From contig NC_053114.1 in assembly GCF_010015445.1 (NCBI RefSeq), forward strand, positions 31,023,079-31,087,078: a stretch of DNA of 64,000 nucleotides, read 5' to 3'. The position numbers were made by a program, and so were the translations under genes. The notes below the pieces were generated by a model, which did not search any database, was not told the origin of the DNA, and saw only the letters and a program-made list of their open reading frames with translations. This document shows positions 39,089 through 53,051 of the stretch, in pieces. The first letter of the stretch is position 1. Each line of letters starts with the position of its first letter. This stretch comes from Perca fluviatilis (taxonomy: Eukaryota > Chordata > Actinopteri > Perciformes > Percidae).

Positions 39089-39934
39089 TACATACATATA
39101 CGTACACACACACCACATCACATACTAACAAATTATTGATTAAAAATGCTAAATGTTACATAGGCGAAGTTGTCCTAAACTCTGCACTGAATCATTAGCT
39201 AAAGATATCCAGTGTAACCGCAAATTGAATAATGCTGCGCCTCTTACATTTTCTACTTCTGCAATCTTCCTCCTCCTTTTTTTAAATTTTGATTATGTTT
39301 TTCCTCTTTCCTGCTCCTCGTGCATCTTTCCTTCTTGTTCCTTTTTTGTTTGTCTTGGTCTGCATCTATTTTCTCATTGCTCTCTCTCATCACTTTCTCT
39401 CTTTCTCTCCTCGTCTTTCTTTTTCGTCTTTTCCCTGGGGCTCATGGTTTGTTTCTGAGACAAAAATATCATCCATTGAGTTTCACTAATTAACTTTGTG
39501 TGGGGGTGTGTGTGAGTGGTGCTGATGTGACTCTCTCCCAGGGTAACAATCAGTAAGAGGTTAGTTGTATTTGTTATATTTGTTCTGTGGAGTTTAATAA
39601 ATAAGTGTGATTAAATGAGTGAATTATTGAATAATATGAATTATAAATTGGGGTAGTGTTTCTATAGACAACACACACAGTGAATGAATAATGAACTGTT
39701 ACTGAGCTCCATATTTACACAATCATGAAGGCCCTATGTTTGTTAAAAAATAGAAAACAAACCGGCCTGTGGTTCATCTGAGAAGTAAAAAGAAAGTATT
39801 TCACGGACTCTGTCGATAATTTAGGGACAAATTGAGGACAATTTTAAAGGACTGTAACTATTTTTATGAATAAAAAATAACTTAAAAATGTTAAGCTGTT
39901 GTGCCACTCAAGGGAATGGTTCACCCAATAGTAA

Positions 39935-40135
39935 CTGTTTAAGAGCTGCAACAATTAGTCCATCAGCAGAAAATGATTTGGCAAATAATTGGCCACTATT
40001 TGGATATTTATTTAAATAATTTCTTAAACAAAATTTCAAAGGTTTCAGTTTCTCAAATGGGAATATTTGGGGGGGGCATTTTATATATTAAGTGATTAAT
40101 CAAGCAAATATTCAATAGATTAATTGATAACAAAA
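39935..40135 (-). mobile_element. Degenerate TIR element, ctgcaac/attaatcgat family
   Basis: It begins agagctgcaacaattagtc and ends in gattaattgataacaaaa, with several attaat motifs. It resembles the copies at 51988, 54257 and 54738. Confidence 0.5.
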
Positions 40136-40194
40136 ATCTGTGGTTTACTCTTTATATTTTTAATATACAAATTGTTCAAAAACAAAAATAATTG

Positions 40195-40384
40195 GGCGCC
40201 TGGGTAGCTCACTTGGTAGAGCGTGCGGCCATATACAGAGGCTCAGTCCTCGACGCAGAGGCCACGGGTTCGGTTCCAACCTGCTCCCCTTTGCTACATG
40301 TCATTCCCCCTCTCTCTCTCCCCTTTCATGTCTAAGCTGTCCTGTCACAAATAAAGGCCTAAAAATCCCCCCCCCCAAAAAACT
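40195..40384 (+). mobile_element. tRNA-derived SINE with TSD
   Basis: The head tgggtagctcacttggtaga fits a tRNA A box and cgggttcggttccaac a B box. The body ends in ctgtcacaaataaaggccta and a C-rich tail. A near-perfect direct repeat flanks it: aaaataattg at 40185-40194 and aaaatagttg at 40385-40394. Confidence 0.88.
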
Positions 40385-40499
40385 AAAATAGTTGCCCTGT
40401 GAATTAAAAAATAAATGTCATGACCTTGCATTTGTTCACACCATCTGTAATTCTATTTCATTTATTGTTTTTGACATTTACAGTAGTTTTCTCTGAGCT

Positions 40500-40505
<6 letters not shown>

Positions 40506-40544
<39 letters not shown>
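40506..40544. repeat. (TG)n microsatellite
   Basis: TG run of about 39 bp directly before a telomere-like repeat. Confidence 0.97.
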
Positions 40545-40546
<2 letters not shown>

Positions 40547-40775
40547 ATATTCGTGGGGTCCAAAATCCGGGACTCCAGTATACTTATGGGGTCCAGACAG
40601 CTTTGTGGGGTCAAAATGCCAAAGGCTGTTTGAGGGTTAAGACTTGGTCTTAGGGTTAGAATTAGGTTGTGGTTAGGGTGAGGGTAAGGGTTTATTTAGG
40701 CATTTAGTTGTGATGGTTAAGGGGCTAGGGAATGCATTATGTCAATGACAGGTCCCCATTTCACTGTAGGAGATG
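40545..40775 (+). repeat. Dispersed repeat with telomere-like core
   Basis: The sequence tccgggactccagtatactt, then cttggtcttagggttagaat and ggttagggtgagggtaaggg, then gcattatgtcaatgacaggt. I know this arrangement as a frequent fish repeat. The core is a degenerate ttaggg run. Confidence 0.6.
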
Positions 40776-42451
40776 GATGAGGGTAATTTCCATTGGCCCA
40801 GGCACTACTTTATCACCATAGTGTACACACACAGACTGTATATACATACTCACATAGCCCAAGACAATACTTTATCACTATAAGAAACAAACATGGGGTT
40901 TTAAATCAAGAGCAGATTGCATTACACCTTTATACATGTCACACATACACAGACGCACAGACATGCAAAAATATATAGGCTAGTATCCATATGCAAAAGC
41001 ACACGTAGAAAATTGTTTGGATACTCAAACACACAGGTGCACACGCTCCAACAGAGGGGGGGATGATGAGCCATGTTTATCGGTGTCATTGTCACATTTG
41101 TGAAATTGAAGTCACAATTTATATAAATACTAATACTATAGCTAAATCAAGACTGAATTGTTGTCCGTGGTTAAATTATATTTTTGAGATTTATGTGTCC
41201 TTTCTTTAGGACGAGCCTTTTCATATTCTCACTATTATGCTAATTCCCTGATTGCATGTCTCTATGTTAATGACACCAATTAAATTAGGAGTCTCTGTTC
41301 TGTGAAGGACACACAGATGGGTGTGTGTGAGTGTGGAGAGGGACCATGTAAGTGTATTCAAACACAATGAGCTGTAGATGATAGGGTAGCATTACCTGTG
41401 TTGTTGTATGATTTATTTAAAAGTCACATAATACACAATCATGGCTCACAGGTAACAGAATAAAGATTGGTTAGGTTACCAGTTGCATACTGAACAAATC
41501 CCAACTCAGAGCTTATACATAATTTTGCATATGGAAATTGGTTGTTGGGGGTTATTTGGAACTCAATGTTAGTAGCTTCTGTATCTTAACAGCCAACTTC
41601 TGGTGGTAAGATTGAAGTTACTCCTTCACTAACCAATAAAACTATTGCATTTACATGATGAGGAGGAACTTTGACAATACAAGAGGAATCAGTCATCTCG
41701 TAGACCTTCTGCACAACCCTCAGCAACATACACCGTTCAAACATTTTGCTTAACACCAAATGAGGTTAAACTCTTTCAGTCATCCCACTCTAATCTGTCG
41801 TTAGTATGATGCATCAGATTGCCAGGTTACCCCTTTGCTTCGGCTTCTGTAGTAAACTTAGATCTGTGAATCATGGCAAGTTTTCTTGTAATGCCACAGT
41901 GAAAACTGGCAGACACACTATAGTTAAGTGTTCAAGGATGTCTCCTCCTCTGATTCACCGCAGAGTGTGCAGGTATGTGTCTTTACTTTTGGTTGCCACA
42001 GAAGACCTCTCTGTGTTGTTGACGGCATATTTATTCAGCATTAGTGTAGTCTGAACAAGAATTTGATGCTAGATTAAAGATATTTTCAGATAAGACACAA
42101 TTTTGTATTTATTCATTCACAGGGGAAGCCGATAACAGCATCTGAAGAGAAGAAATAAAACTTAAGAGAGGTAGAAGGAGGAAAGTCAGTTTTTTTGGTT
42201 CTAGTTATCTATGCCTACACTCAGAAACCTGCAAATATTGCTCTCTCTCCCTCTCTCTCTTAAACACATCTGTAATGGGTATGATGTCTTTGTAGGATGA
42301 TAATTGATGATAACAGTATCTGTGCCATAAAAAAAACACCATTATCATTACAGCATGGTCTTCTCAAAACATGCAGGAACGCACAAGTAGCGTATAAATG
42401 CACAAGCTTTTGTGTGTATGATCGTAATGTGTAAGCATTTAGACATGCCTG

Positions 42452-42620
<169 letters not shown>

Positions 42621-43216
42621 AATAAAACCCAGTGACAGAAGATGATCTGTGTAAAAACATTCAACGGGATGTGTGCCTGTAATGATACAGGGGTATCTAG
42701 AGAGAAGACCGTGCACATGGACATAAGTCATAATTCTCTTAATAGGAAATATTTGGCCATGTGTCAAAAGAATCTCATTAACTTGCATTTTTTTTCATTT
42801 CTTTAACAATTTTCATTATACATTTTTTTCCTACCCCAATCAGTGCAGTCAGACTGCACATCAAGACCGTAAACAATCAGTAAATAATCAATTAAGGATG
42901 AATAACACGAGAGCGAGAACTTGAAGCTCTAAAAATGACTAGAAGCAGCTCAACATCTTTCTGACACAGTATCAACAAAAACCCACCATAGGCCTCACGG
43001 AAGTTTGTGTTTATTGTTATTGTATTGGCATGATACAAAAATACAGTAATCACTTTTATTGTGCTCACCCCATTTACATTTATATCCAAAGCCTTAAGGT
43101 CAATATATAATATGTGATTCACTATTTAGGCCTATGACAACACCTGTCTTCTGCTTTTCTTGAAGGCCGGAAAGCTCTACAAGAGGCAAAGATAATCAGG
43201 AAAGCCAACAAATGGG

Positions 43217-43218
<2 letters not shown>

Positions 43219-43262
<44 letters not shown>
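43219..43262. repeat. (GA)n microsatellite
   Basis: GA run of about 44 bp. Confidence 0.97.
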
Positions 43263-43264
<2 letters not shown>

Positions 43265-44600
43265 CTCTTCAGAGAGATTTTCACACATTAGCAACAAGCC
43301 TGAGCCCTGTGGTATTTGACTGTACTGATAAAAATAAACATCAGGCTTTGACAAAAACCCAGTAATTTGATTTTGGCTTAAAGGATGTGAAGTTGTTCTA
43401 AGCCATGGACAGTTGTGTCATTGTACCATGTTATGATAAAATCCCAGAATTTAAAAATGTCCAGAAGTTGAAAATTAATTGGGATGAGATCAGCAGTTGC
43501 TCAAGTGCCCCGTGCCCCAGAATGTAATAAGCGGTACTGAAAATGTATGAGGGAGAGACCATCATTAGTTACTTGGCAACCACTAGAGTGGCAACATGTT
43601 TGTCCCCCAAAAAACGTGTCCAAACTCACTATTTGTATGCCTTGGGGCTTGCTCTCTAAAACATACAGTCGATGGCCCAATTTCAGTGCACTGCTGACAT
43701 CTCTCTCGTGAGTGTCAGAGTCTCCTGGGGGCACACATGTCAATCTAACATCCTACAGTAACACCTCTGATAACTCTTCATTTAACAGATGAAAATCAAA
43801 TGAGGGACAAAATAGTGCATAAATGAAACCTACATCAGTTTTAAATTTGCAAAGATGTATTGAAGAATAAATCAACAACATAAATACTCCTATTTTTCTT
43901 CTTTTTCTGCTCATTGATGTTTAACGAATATGATGATTTTTACATTTTTGCACAGATTTTATGTTTATTTTTGGTATAAGCCATTACTTAATTTTTATAA
44001 ATATAATATAATACAAATCTTTAGCATATTTAGTTTTATTCACACACTAACATGCAATGTATAGGTCTGTACACTCGTGATATAAACTAAAATGCCATCC
44101 TCCTATCCATTTAAAACATCATCATGTAACATCACCCAAACACTAAAGCAGCTAGTTTCGTTAGTTAGGCCCTGTTGTCAGAGGTGTATTCATTTTAGCT
44201 GCAGTAATACGGTATCCACCCTCCATCATCCTTAGTGTGAGAAATATTCTGATCTTAGATGTGTTTTTTTTTTTTGCTTTCTGTCCCTCTCTGTCTCTCT
44301 TTATTGTTTGTGTAGATATAGTGGCATGGCTGTTTTTAATGGCACAACTGCAGAAATATTTACAAATATATGTATTTGGTTTCAGTGTTGTTTTTTTAAT
44401 ATACCAGTATCAAATGTGGAGTGGTTTATCCTACACTACTATATCTGGCTGTCACTGTGCTGAAGCAGTTGTTTTCCAATCCTTTGACAGTATCAGAACA
44501 AGTGATCTCTGCAGTCAAAGTGGTTTGCATAATCAGTGTTCAACTTGAGAATGAAGGTTTTTTTTTATTATGTAAATTGTGTGAAGGTGTGAAGTAGCTC

Positions 44601-44602
<2 letters not shown>

Positions 44603-44682
<80 letters not shown>
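44603..44682. repeat. (TG)n microsatellite
   Basis: Pure TG run of about 80 bp. Confidence 0.98.
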
Positions 44683-44686
<4 letters not shown>

Positions 44687-46640
44687 CGCTTTATCATTCG
44701 ATCACGTGGCTGACGAGCTTTAACCCTTTGCTCTGTCTCCTGTCTTACCTACACACAGTCGTATTTATCACCTCAGATAAACACCTGCAGAATATACAGT
44801 ATGTTCCAAATAGCTGTACTGTAACTGCAATTCAGCTCATGTATACTGTGCACACAGAGACGTGTATTTTAAGATCCTTAAACACTCATCCCACTTATGC
44901 ATACTTTTTTGCATTATGTGTGTTCAAGGACACACACACTCACGCACACACAAAGTGTTGTGGTTTGTAATAGGACATATGTGACAATTGTCATGATTGA
45001 CAAATGAACAATTCCTTTAAATTCCAGTTACTGTACATGTGCTTTATAAGAGCACAATGTAAAACCAAAAGGAGAGGAGTGTAAATTATACAGTACATGT
45101 ATACAAGTGAATAAGACAAGTGTTTGTATTTCATAAAGCAACCACAATACAATCCAGCACAACATTCAAATGCTTGGAGTGATGGGTGACATTTATACAT
45201 TCTCTGTATCTTGTGATTGCCTTTTGTGTTCATCCAGGGTTAAGGATGAAAAATAAGTTTTAGTTGTGACACAAAAGTTATGGGTGCTGCAAATGCACAG
45301 TGAAAAAAAACATTCAGAGCTGCTGCCTTCAGAGTGGAAGAGGAATAGCTTTCCCCCTGGGAAACACCCTTTGATTCAGACTACGGCAGAGCAGTCAAGC
45401 AGTAAAAAACGATTTCCTATAAAGAATACTGCTCTGAAAACAATAACCTGCTCTTTTCATTTTTACCCACCACTATAATTCTGATTTAACCCTTGCCCAA
45501 ATTGTATTTTCAAGCTTTAATTTGTTGCTTACTTGTGTTATCTAACTGTATTGCTTGCTTTCTTGCTCCATTTCCTTCTTTTTTTCCTGTTCTTGTTGCT
45601 ATGCAGAAAATCATTAGTGAGAGAAACTGAGCAAGCAAGAGATGGAGTGGAATAAAAAAACAGAAACTAGATCGACCTCTCCGGTCATGTCTGCATGTGA
45701 GCTGAAGTAATACTGGATGTGCTGCAGTTGTAGGCCTACGGTTTACTGTATAAACACTACTATCTCTACATGTGTTTGAGATTGCATGTGTAGCATTGTG
45801 TAGCATATTTTGTTGAAAGTCAGTGTTGGGTGTAACCTTTACTCATTCACTGATCAAAGAATTGATTTGCATGGTATTCAACCTTTACTAGACTAGGCAG
45901 CTTACAATAGCAATGGGTTTACACATATGATATATACAGTATGTGTGCGTGCGTGCGTGCACAGTCACACACACAGGGCAGCAGCTTAGGAGCTCATGAG
46001 CTAAAAATGTGCCAACTTGACAAAAACACATGTCGACTTTCTTTCTCATTTCTCTCAGAGATGATTGGGTATCAGCATGGAAATGACTCATTAGTGAGCA
46101 ATAGGCAATCTTGTGTTCAATTTCATACACCCTGAGGCTAATGGTGTGTGTGTGGCTATGAGAAATATGAGTTATGTGCACTGCACCACATACAGTAAGA
46201 TTTGCTTGTGATTGTGTGTACTACGAAAAAGATTTTGGTGTCTGTGTTCTCATCACCGGTTGTTTACCCATCATGATCATTTCCCAAAGTCTTAAGTGTA
46301 TTCCCTGAAAGACTTCAGTGAAAAACCTCTTGGCTTCTGGGCCACACTTTTCAATGCGGTTGCTTGTAGCTGTTTCTCCTTTGTGGCCTTCCACTCAATA
46401 TTCTGCTCAATATTTTCCCAGGGTGCACCTCTCTAATTCAACCTGCCTGATCTTGTTCACGCTCAGCAACTTCACTTATAAGTTTACTAACGAGTTTAAA
46501 CATCTTATCGCTTTCTCTCACCTCCTTTTCCATTTTCATTTCGTTTTGCTCCCCTGATCCTGATTAGCATGAGGCTGAAAGTAGGAATGCAATGTAAAGA
46601 ATCCACGCAGAACCAACAGTGTTGTTGGTAGAAGTTAGAC

Positions 46641-46813
46641 AAAAATATATATTTTTGGGGCATTACATGTGTATGTCTTTATTAGTGAGTCAACAGTTAA
46701 GACATGACAGGAAATGATGGGAGCAAAAGATAGGCAATGATGTGTAACAAAGGTGCCAAGCCCCACTTTGTGGTTCATTATCGGCGGCTTAACCCCTACG
46801 CCAGCAGGGCGCC
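46641..46813 (-). mobile_element. tRNA-derived SINE, degraded head
   Basis: The - strand reads gcgccctgctggcgtagggg then ttaagcc (A-box-like), then tcatttcctgtcatgtctta and ctcactaataaagacataca. The tail is like that of the SINE at 40195-40384. The B box is eroded and no clear TSD is visible. Confidence 0.7.
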
Positions 46814-47862
46814 AAAGAAATCTTGTTTTAGCAACCAAGTGTAGTGACAACAATCAGGCAAAAGCAAAGCCTGACAGTTAAATATTGAATCTGCCAATTC
46901 TTTGGCACCACAAATTCACTACTTGGATGATAAAGAAATACAGTGACTTCAATGAATGCATCTAACACACCATCTACAGGTGTTGCTACAGGGCTCTGGG
47001 ATGAAGGATAACTGCACTGTCAGCTGTCCAGTCAGCAGTGGAGTTGGACACTGATTTAGTTTGAGTATGTCCTTCAGATGTTACTGTGGCTCAAACTCTG
47101 ACCTCTGGCTGTAAAATGTATTTTAGCTGTAGCTCTTGGCAAGAGCTTTCTGTCTGCAGTGTCACACATTAAACAGCATTTCAGCACACACATGGTGCTC
47201 TCTGTGGCAGCAGGAGCACACAGGACAGTTAGCTGACTGCTCCTGAGGGGTCTTCTCGTCAGGACATAACCTCTGTCACCTAGAGACAAACCAGTCTGCA
47301 ATGCAGTGAGGCAGCCTTTTCTTAAGCCTCCATTCAGGTAATTGAGAAGGTGGAGAAGGAAACTTAAAAATGAACTGTGTTTCCAGCAGCAGCTGGTTGA
47401 GACACATGTCCATCCATACTGCTGCTCTGTTGCACCAGCAGGCCATGGCTACCTTACCACATTTATGAAAGTTTAGATTTATATTACAGATAACTAGCCA
47501 TGACAGCGACGCTGGTATGGTTTTCACCTTATGTTCTGTGTGTGTGTGTGCGTGCGTGTGCCTGCGTGCGTGTGTGTGCATGCGTGATCATGGCAAAATG
47601 TGAAGCACAGAAGCAGAGTACTTTGCCAGGTGTCATTTTTGCTCAAACTTAAATTATACAGACAGTCAGGATATAATGACAATGTGTATTTTTGATATGA
47701 GGTCTGAACTGACTCGTATGTAGAATAAATCTTGTAGTCCTTATTGTGCTTGCCCTCATACATATTCTTATACACATAGGTTGTGAGCGAAATAAAGAAC
47801 AGTTCAGGTAAGACGTAAAGGAAACGGAGATATTTGTGAAAATGATTCAATGTACCCTTTAA

Positions 47863-47990
47863 ACGTACAATATGTAATTTTCTGCCGCTAGGGGTCTCTC
47901 AATCAAAACAATGAATGTAAACACGTGTTATCCGCTCATGTCGTGAAGTGGGGGAGTGGGGGGGGCGGTACTGCATTCACTGTCGTCAAA
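47863..47990. mobile_element. Left part of a TTAA MITE
   Basis: The stretch ttaaacgtacaatatgtaat then tttctgccgctaggggtctc is a typical MITE end. The mirror end is missing. Confidence 0.45.
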
Positions 47991-48033
47991 CTGGTCTTAT
48001 AACTTTAAAGACATCTTAATGACAAGTCCAAAT

Positions 48034-48505
48034 GGTTCCACTTTACTTGAGGTTATGGATTCTATTCATGACACTGTCATATAAGCATTTGATGATGAAA
48101 TCAAACTTCATGACAGGTTCAAATTGTGTCACCTTACTTGAGGTCAAGGAAACCTATTCCTTGACCTAATGCTCTCATGATAGCAAATGTAAAAAACAAC
48201 CTCTTAATGACATTTTAATGTAATGTTAACACATAAAGCTGAATAGTTTATTAAAGTTTGATAATTAGGCCTGTCATGACATAATTTATTTATGACCGGT
48301 TATGTTGTCTAGGCTAATGTCAACTTGTCATTACAAAGACAATGCTAACTTTGCATTAAAAGTGTCATAAATTTAAAGAATTACACTTAATGACAACAGT
48401 CATGAACACTCAAAATGACTCCTTCATGTTCATGACAGATGTCATGTCATAATGATGACAGTGTAATGTAAGTATTATGAACACCCCTTCAAATAAAGTG
48501 TTACC
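48034..48505. mobile_element. TIR element rich in catgacactgtcat motifs
   Basis: The left end ggttccactttacttgaggt faces a right end with reverse complement ggtaacactttatttgaagg. Inside there are many tcatgacag/ctgtcatga motifs in both orientations and a second internal copy of the end at about 48135. Confidence 0.65.
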
Positions 48506-48548
48506 CAAAAATGCTAGCGGGACAGTGCGAGATATTAATAATGATTAA

Positions 48549-49074
48549 AGGTCCTATGAAATGCTGCTTTTTGGATGCTTTTATATAGACCTTAGTGGTC
48601 CCCTAATACTGTATATGAAGTCTCTTTCCTGAAATTCAGCCTTGGTGCAGAATTACAGCCACTAGAGCCAGTCCCACAATGAGCTTTCCTTAGGATGTGC
48701 CATTTCTGTGTCTGTAGCTATTGAGGAGGAGAGGGGGGGGGGGGGGCAAGGTGGAGGGTGGGGGTGTGGCCTTGACCAACTGCCACTTTGCTTGTTTGAA
48801 AGCCATGATGTCTCTCTCTCATGGGTGGGCCAAATTCTCTGAGCGGGCAAAGCAGAGAAAGGGGAGGTAACCTTGCTCCTTATGACCTCATAAGGAGAAG
48901 ATTCCAGATCGGCCCATCTGAGCTTTCATTTTCTCAAAGGCAGAGCAGGATACCCAGGGCTCGGTTTACACCTCTCGCCATTTCTAGCCACTAGGGGACC
49001 ATAGGCAGGCTGGGGGAATGCATATTAATGTTAAAAAAAACTCATCAAGGGAAATTTTCATGTCATGGGACCTT
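48549..49074. mobile_element. TTAA-flanked MITE (family B)
   Basis: The left end aggtcctatgaaatg faces a right end with reverse complement aaggtcccatgacatgaaaa. TTAA lies on both sides (48545-48548 and 49075-49078). It is non-coding with a G-rich stretch inside. Confidence 0.82.
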
Positions 49075-49280
49075 TTAAAGATTAAAAAAGGTGTGTTTTG
49101 GTGTGTATGTGCATGCAGCAGTGTGCATGTGTGAGTAGATGACGTTTAGCCTCGTTTTTTTCTTAGATTTCCCCAGCAATTCTGTCTGTTTGTCTGCCTG
49201 TCTATTGAGACATGAAAGAACCATGGTTAGGTCATAAATACTTTATCATAGTATTAATAGTGCACACATGCCACCCACAG

Positions 49281-49305
49281 ACACACACACACACACACAC
49301 ACACA
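49281..49305. repeat. (AC)n microsatellite
   Basis: Short AC run of 25 bp. Confidence 0.9.
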
Positions 49306-52221
49306 TACAGATGCAGCCTTTGATTATGTCTGATGGTCTTTGTAGTTTTTCCCTGATTGACAGTAATTGAACCAATTCCAGCAACATTAAAGACATAAAC
49401 CATTGAGTCACGCGTTTTTTGAACTGACATGACAGGACAAAGCAAACCAATCCACTGCCTGCGCTATGAGATGACAGGACCTCCCGCTCCCCACCGTCCC
49501 AAACCCCCATCCATCCACTTGGAGATGTGCCACCCGTATACTTTTTCCAAAATGTCACTAAAAACCTTTTTATCTGACCCTCCCTCTCTGAATACTTAAC
49601 ATCAGCACAGACCTTTACAGCGCAGTCCTGTGCAGCCGACTGGAGTTACTGAGCACTCAGGTTAGTTTACCCGTCAGTGTTTTTTTTTTTTGATTTAATC
49701 TCATCTATCCTCATTTCATCTCGACAGTAAATCCAGTCCAGGATGCATTTCAAAGATGCCTTCCAAAGATCAAGACCAAGAGAATGCCTGTTTTTTTTTT
49801 TTTTTTGAAAACAGTTGGTGTTAGGATGATAAATAAGAGTAGTGGACACAGTAATAATGCATATTACAGTCATGCTGATGAGTTTGGTCTGTCCATCCAT
49901 ATTTGTTTTTCATTATTTTTTGTTCCAAGTCCTCCCAATTAAACAAAAAAAGACGTTTGTCCATGCCCTATAGGATGACACATTGAAGTTTTTTCTAAAC
50001 TGGAAGTGCTAAGAAAAAACTCAGGAGCAGCAGATCTCATTTAACATACGTGAAGAAGGTTCGGGAGACCTTGATGAATTACACAGAAGCATTTAATGAA
50101 CGCTCAGTTGAGGAGAAAATTAGGCAGGCAGTACAGTTTAAACACAATGTGTTATTGTGCAGTGCCGTCCCAACTCAGAAGTTCCTGTCTCCCTGAAGGT
50201 GTATTTAAACTCATGCTGGAGATGTTATGTTTAGCTGAACCTTGAACAAAGATATTGCAGGCGCCACCGACCTCCAAAAGGAGACAGCCCTGAGACAAAA
50301 CATTTCCTTATCATGTAGCTGCCTACGTAGACTCTCTGAATCTGTAGATAGACAAACTGTTATACATGAAGAGGTTTGGTTGTTAGAGACTGGCCGAATA
50401 TTCTCAACGCCTGACCTGTGATCTATGACCTGATGTAGTCATGTAAGCTTTCCCTTAGTCTCATCATACCACAACATGGTGTGTTTCACCACAGATAGGA
50501 CAACATATTTTGTCTGTCTTCCAAAACGGTCACAAATTACTGTTGAAAAATCAATCCATTGTATGATGTGGCAACACTATGGTTAGTTTAGTTAGGTTTA
50601 GGCACACAAACAACTTGGTTAAGTTTAGGGAAACATCATGGTTTGAGTTAAAAATGTATGCACCCCAACCTCTCTTTGTGGACTTTGTGTCACTTTCAAA
50701 CAGAGTTGCCTGACTTCCTTTGCTCCAGTCTCTAGAGTGCTTTGTTACTTGAACGAACACAATTTGTTTTGGGGCACTTTGGGGCTGCTGTTCTTCTTGG
50801 AAGGACAGTCCCATCTATTTATGTACAGGAGGGGTTCTGCCGGATTTGACAGCTTTTGCTGGTGTGACAATATTTTGCGTTATGGAATTACCAGATTCAT
50901 TATATCAATTTGACTAAAAACCACAAGTTAAATATTTCCTTGTTTGGTAGCAATGAAGCATTGAATTCAACGTTATTTATCTCTATCTATTTACAGCTAT
51001 TTGGTGTTTATTACCCTAAATCTTACAAGAGTGTTTTTTAGAAAGGACGGTATGAAGTCCAAATGTATCACCAGTGTGAAAAAAACATGTTATTAGTTTT
51101 TTATTCTCCCTCAGAAGATGACATTTTGGAGAGAGTGTTTTTGATCTCTTTTTTTCATTTTCCACATCACAGGCTGCTCACCACACCCTTCACTCATTTG
51201 CCTGTCTTTGTCTCTGTTTCTCTATCTCACATTTATCATTTCTACACATTTCATCCAAATGTAATCAGCTGAAATGCTGTGTGTGACAGGCAGAAAAATA
51301 AATGAGCAAACAAATGAACGGATATGGGGACTGACATTTTCTGCAGCGTCTGGAAGAAAAGCCTTCCAGACAAAATGCATTCTTTGGTATCTTTTGTACG
51401 GATTCAGTAATTGTGTAATTCTCTACAGTGGGTATGGCAGTAGCTGAATCATATCTGGCTTGTAATCCCCATTAAGAGCCCGCTGTTAAGAATTTCTGCT
51501 TTATTATTTGCTAAGGAGCTCCTTTCATTTCATTTTGTGGAACTCAATTCATTCTCTCAAGGTGGATAGAAAGTAGCCCTCCAGACACTGTAACATCTCT
51601 CTCTGGCCTTCTCCCAAACTGGCACTTCACCACCTGAGTGTCACCTCATCTGAACCACACTCGCAGCTGTGGAGGGCTCTCTTTATTAATAGGGAGGTTA
51701 TGAATAAACAGGTAAACTTACCATCTCTCATCATAAGTAGAAAACATCTGCCCCAATGGTTACTGATGGGTCATATTTTCGCCCAGCTGTGAGGTTAAAT
51801 TATGTGCGGTTTCTCTGCAAATGCATAACACCTCCAAAGCAGTGAGCTTTTTAGAAGATATCCTTCGATAGAGATCCTTTAAAAGATAAATAGAAAAAAA
51901 ATAGATAAAAGTACAAAGTGATATTCTCCCTTTTAGAAATTAAACCTTGTTGAAAAAGGTTGACTGTATTCTGTAAGTGCATTTAAAGTGTGGCTGCAAC
52001 CAATTTTAATTTTCAATTAATCTGCCAATAATTTTCTCTATTCCTATCATACAAAAGAGAAAAATGCCTATTATAATTTTCCAGAGACGAAAGGTGACAT
52101 ATTAAAAATGCTTGTTTTGCCCAATTAAAAGTCAAAAGTAATTGTACTATCATAAAAGACCAGAAAAACCTGTAAATATTCAAATTTGGAACCACATCAT
52201 TTTGGCCTAAAATATACTTAA

Positions 52222-52772
52222 AGTGACTATATGTAACTTTTAAATGTTTCTGAAACTGTGTAATTTTTCATCTGATGATCAGAAATGACCTGTAACAGCA
52301 AACGAGACTAACAGTGAAAAGAACGCTAGTTTGATATAGTTTTTATTATTGCCTTTGCCTGGCTCTGATTTATCCCGCAAAGTCACAAAATGATTTTCGG
52401 CAGGTAGACGGTGCTACAGAGCACACAATCTGATGGGTCACCGATTTTGCTCGTGACACAGGGACAGTGATAACGTTACCTGGTTTAGCTCACGATACAT
52501 CCAAAGTAGGCTATGTTACCATATGCAACACTTGAAATGCAACGATGCATCTGTTACGTATTCTCTTATTGTAAATGAATGATTTTCTGTCTGAAAAAAA
52601 CATTCATCGCAACTATATGACCTCATGTTAACGCTAACTCCGTAATCTACAGTGGGCAATACAGCACCGTAAAGAAAAGACCTTTACAAGAGCAGGTGTG
52701 GTAAAAACACTACCGCTTTTGTCCAAAGGAGCCGCTAGAATCAACACAAACTGAAAGTTACAAATAGCCACT
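52222..52772. mobile_element. TTAA-flanked MITE (family C), nested
   Basis: The left end agtgactatatgtaactttt faces a right end with reverse complement agtggctatttgtaactttc. TTAA lies at 52218-52221 and 52773-52776. It sits inside the element at 51988-53099. Confidence 0.85.
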
Positions 52773-52787
52773 TTAAACAATCAATTA

Positions 52788-52926
52788 ATCCTTGTATTGA
52801 CTTCAGGTCACATTGACCCGTTTTCGTGTAGAAGAAAAATTTAACAATTTAAAACGTTGGAAAAAGCAAAAACAAAATGTTTTTTCAACCTTTTTTCAAG
52901 GTTGACGGGAAGACAACACAAGGGTT
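52788..52926. mobile_element. Short TIR element, nested
   Basis: The left end atccttgtattgacttc faces a right end with reverse complement acccttgtgttgtcttccc. It is about 139 bp and non-coding. Confidence 0.6.
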
Positions 52927-52968
52927 AAATAGATTTTTGCAGATTGATAGTCTGTCGATCGACTAATT

Positions 52969-53051
52969 CAGTGGATTCTAAACTGGGGGGGGGGAGTGAT
53001 ATTATACATATTTAAAAGGGGGGCCCTGCAGAAAAAGTTTGGGAACCACTT
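52969..53051. mobile_element. Very short hAT-like element, nested
   Basis: The left end cagtggattctaaactgg faces a right end with reverse complement aagtggttcccaaacttt. A direct repeat gactaatt lies on both sides (52961-52968 and 53052-53059). The host element is rich in that motif, so the duplication could be chance. Confidence 0.65.

Noticed and set aside
41806..42054. Open frame with a donor-like gtatgt at about 41973
   Set aside because: No acceptor with a matching phase and no known protein similarity.
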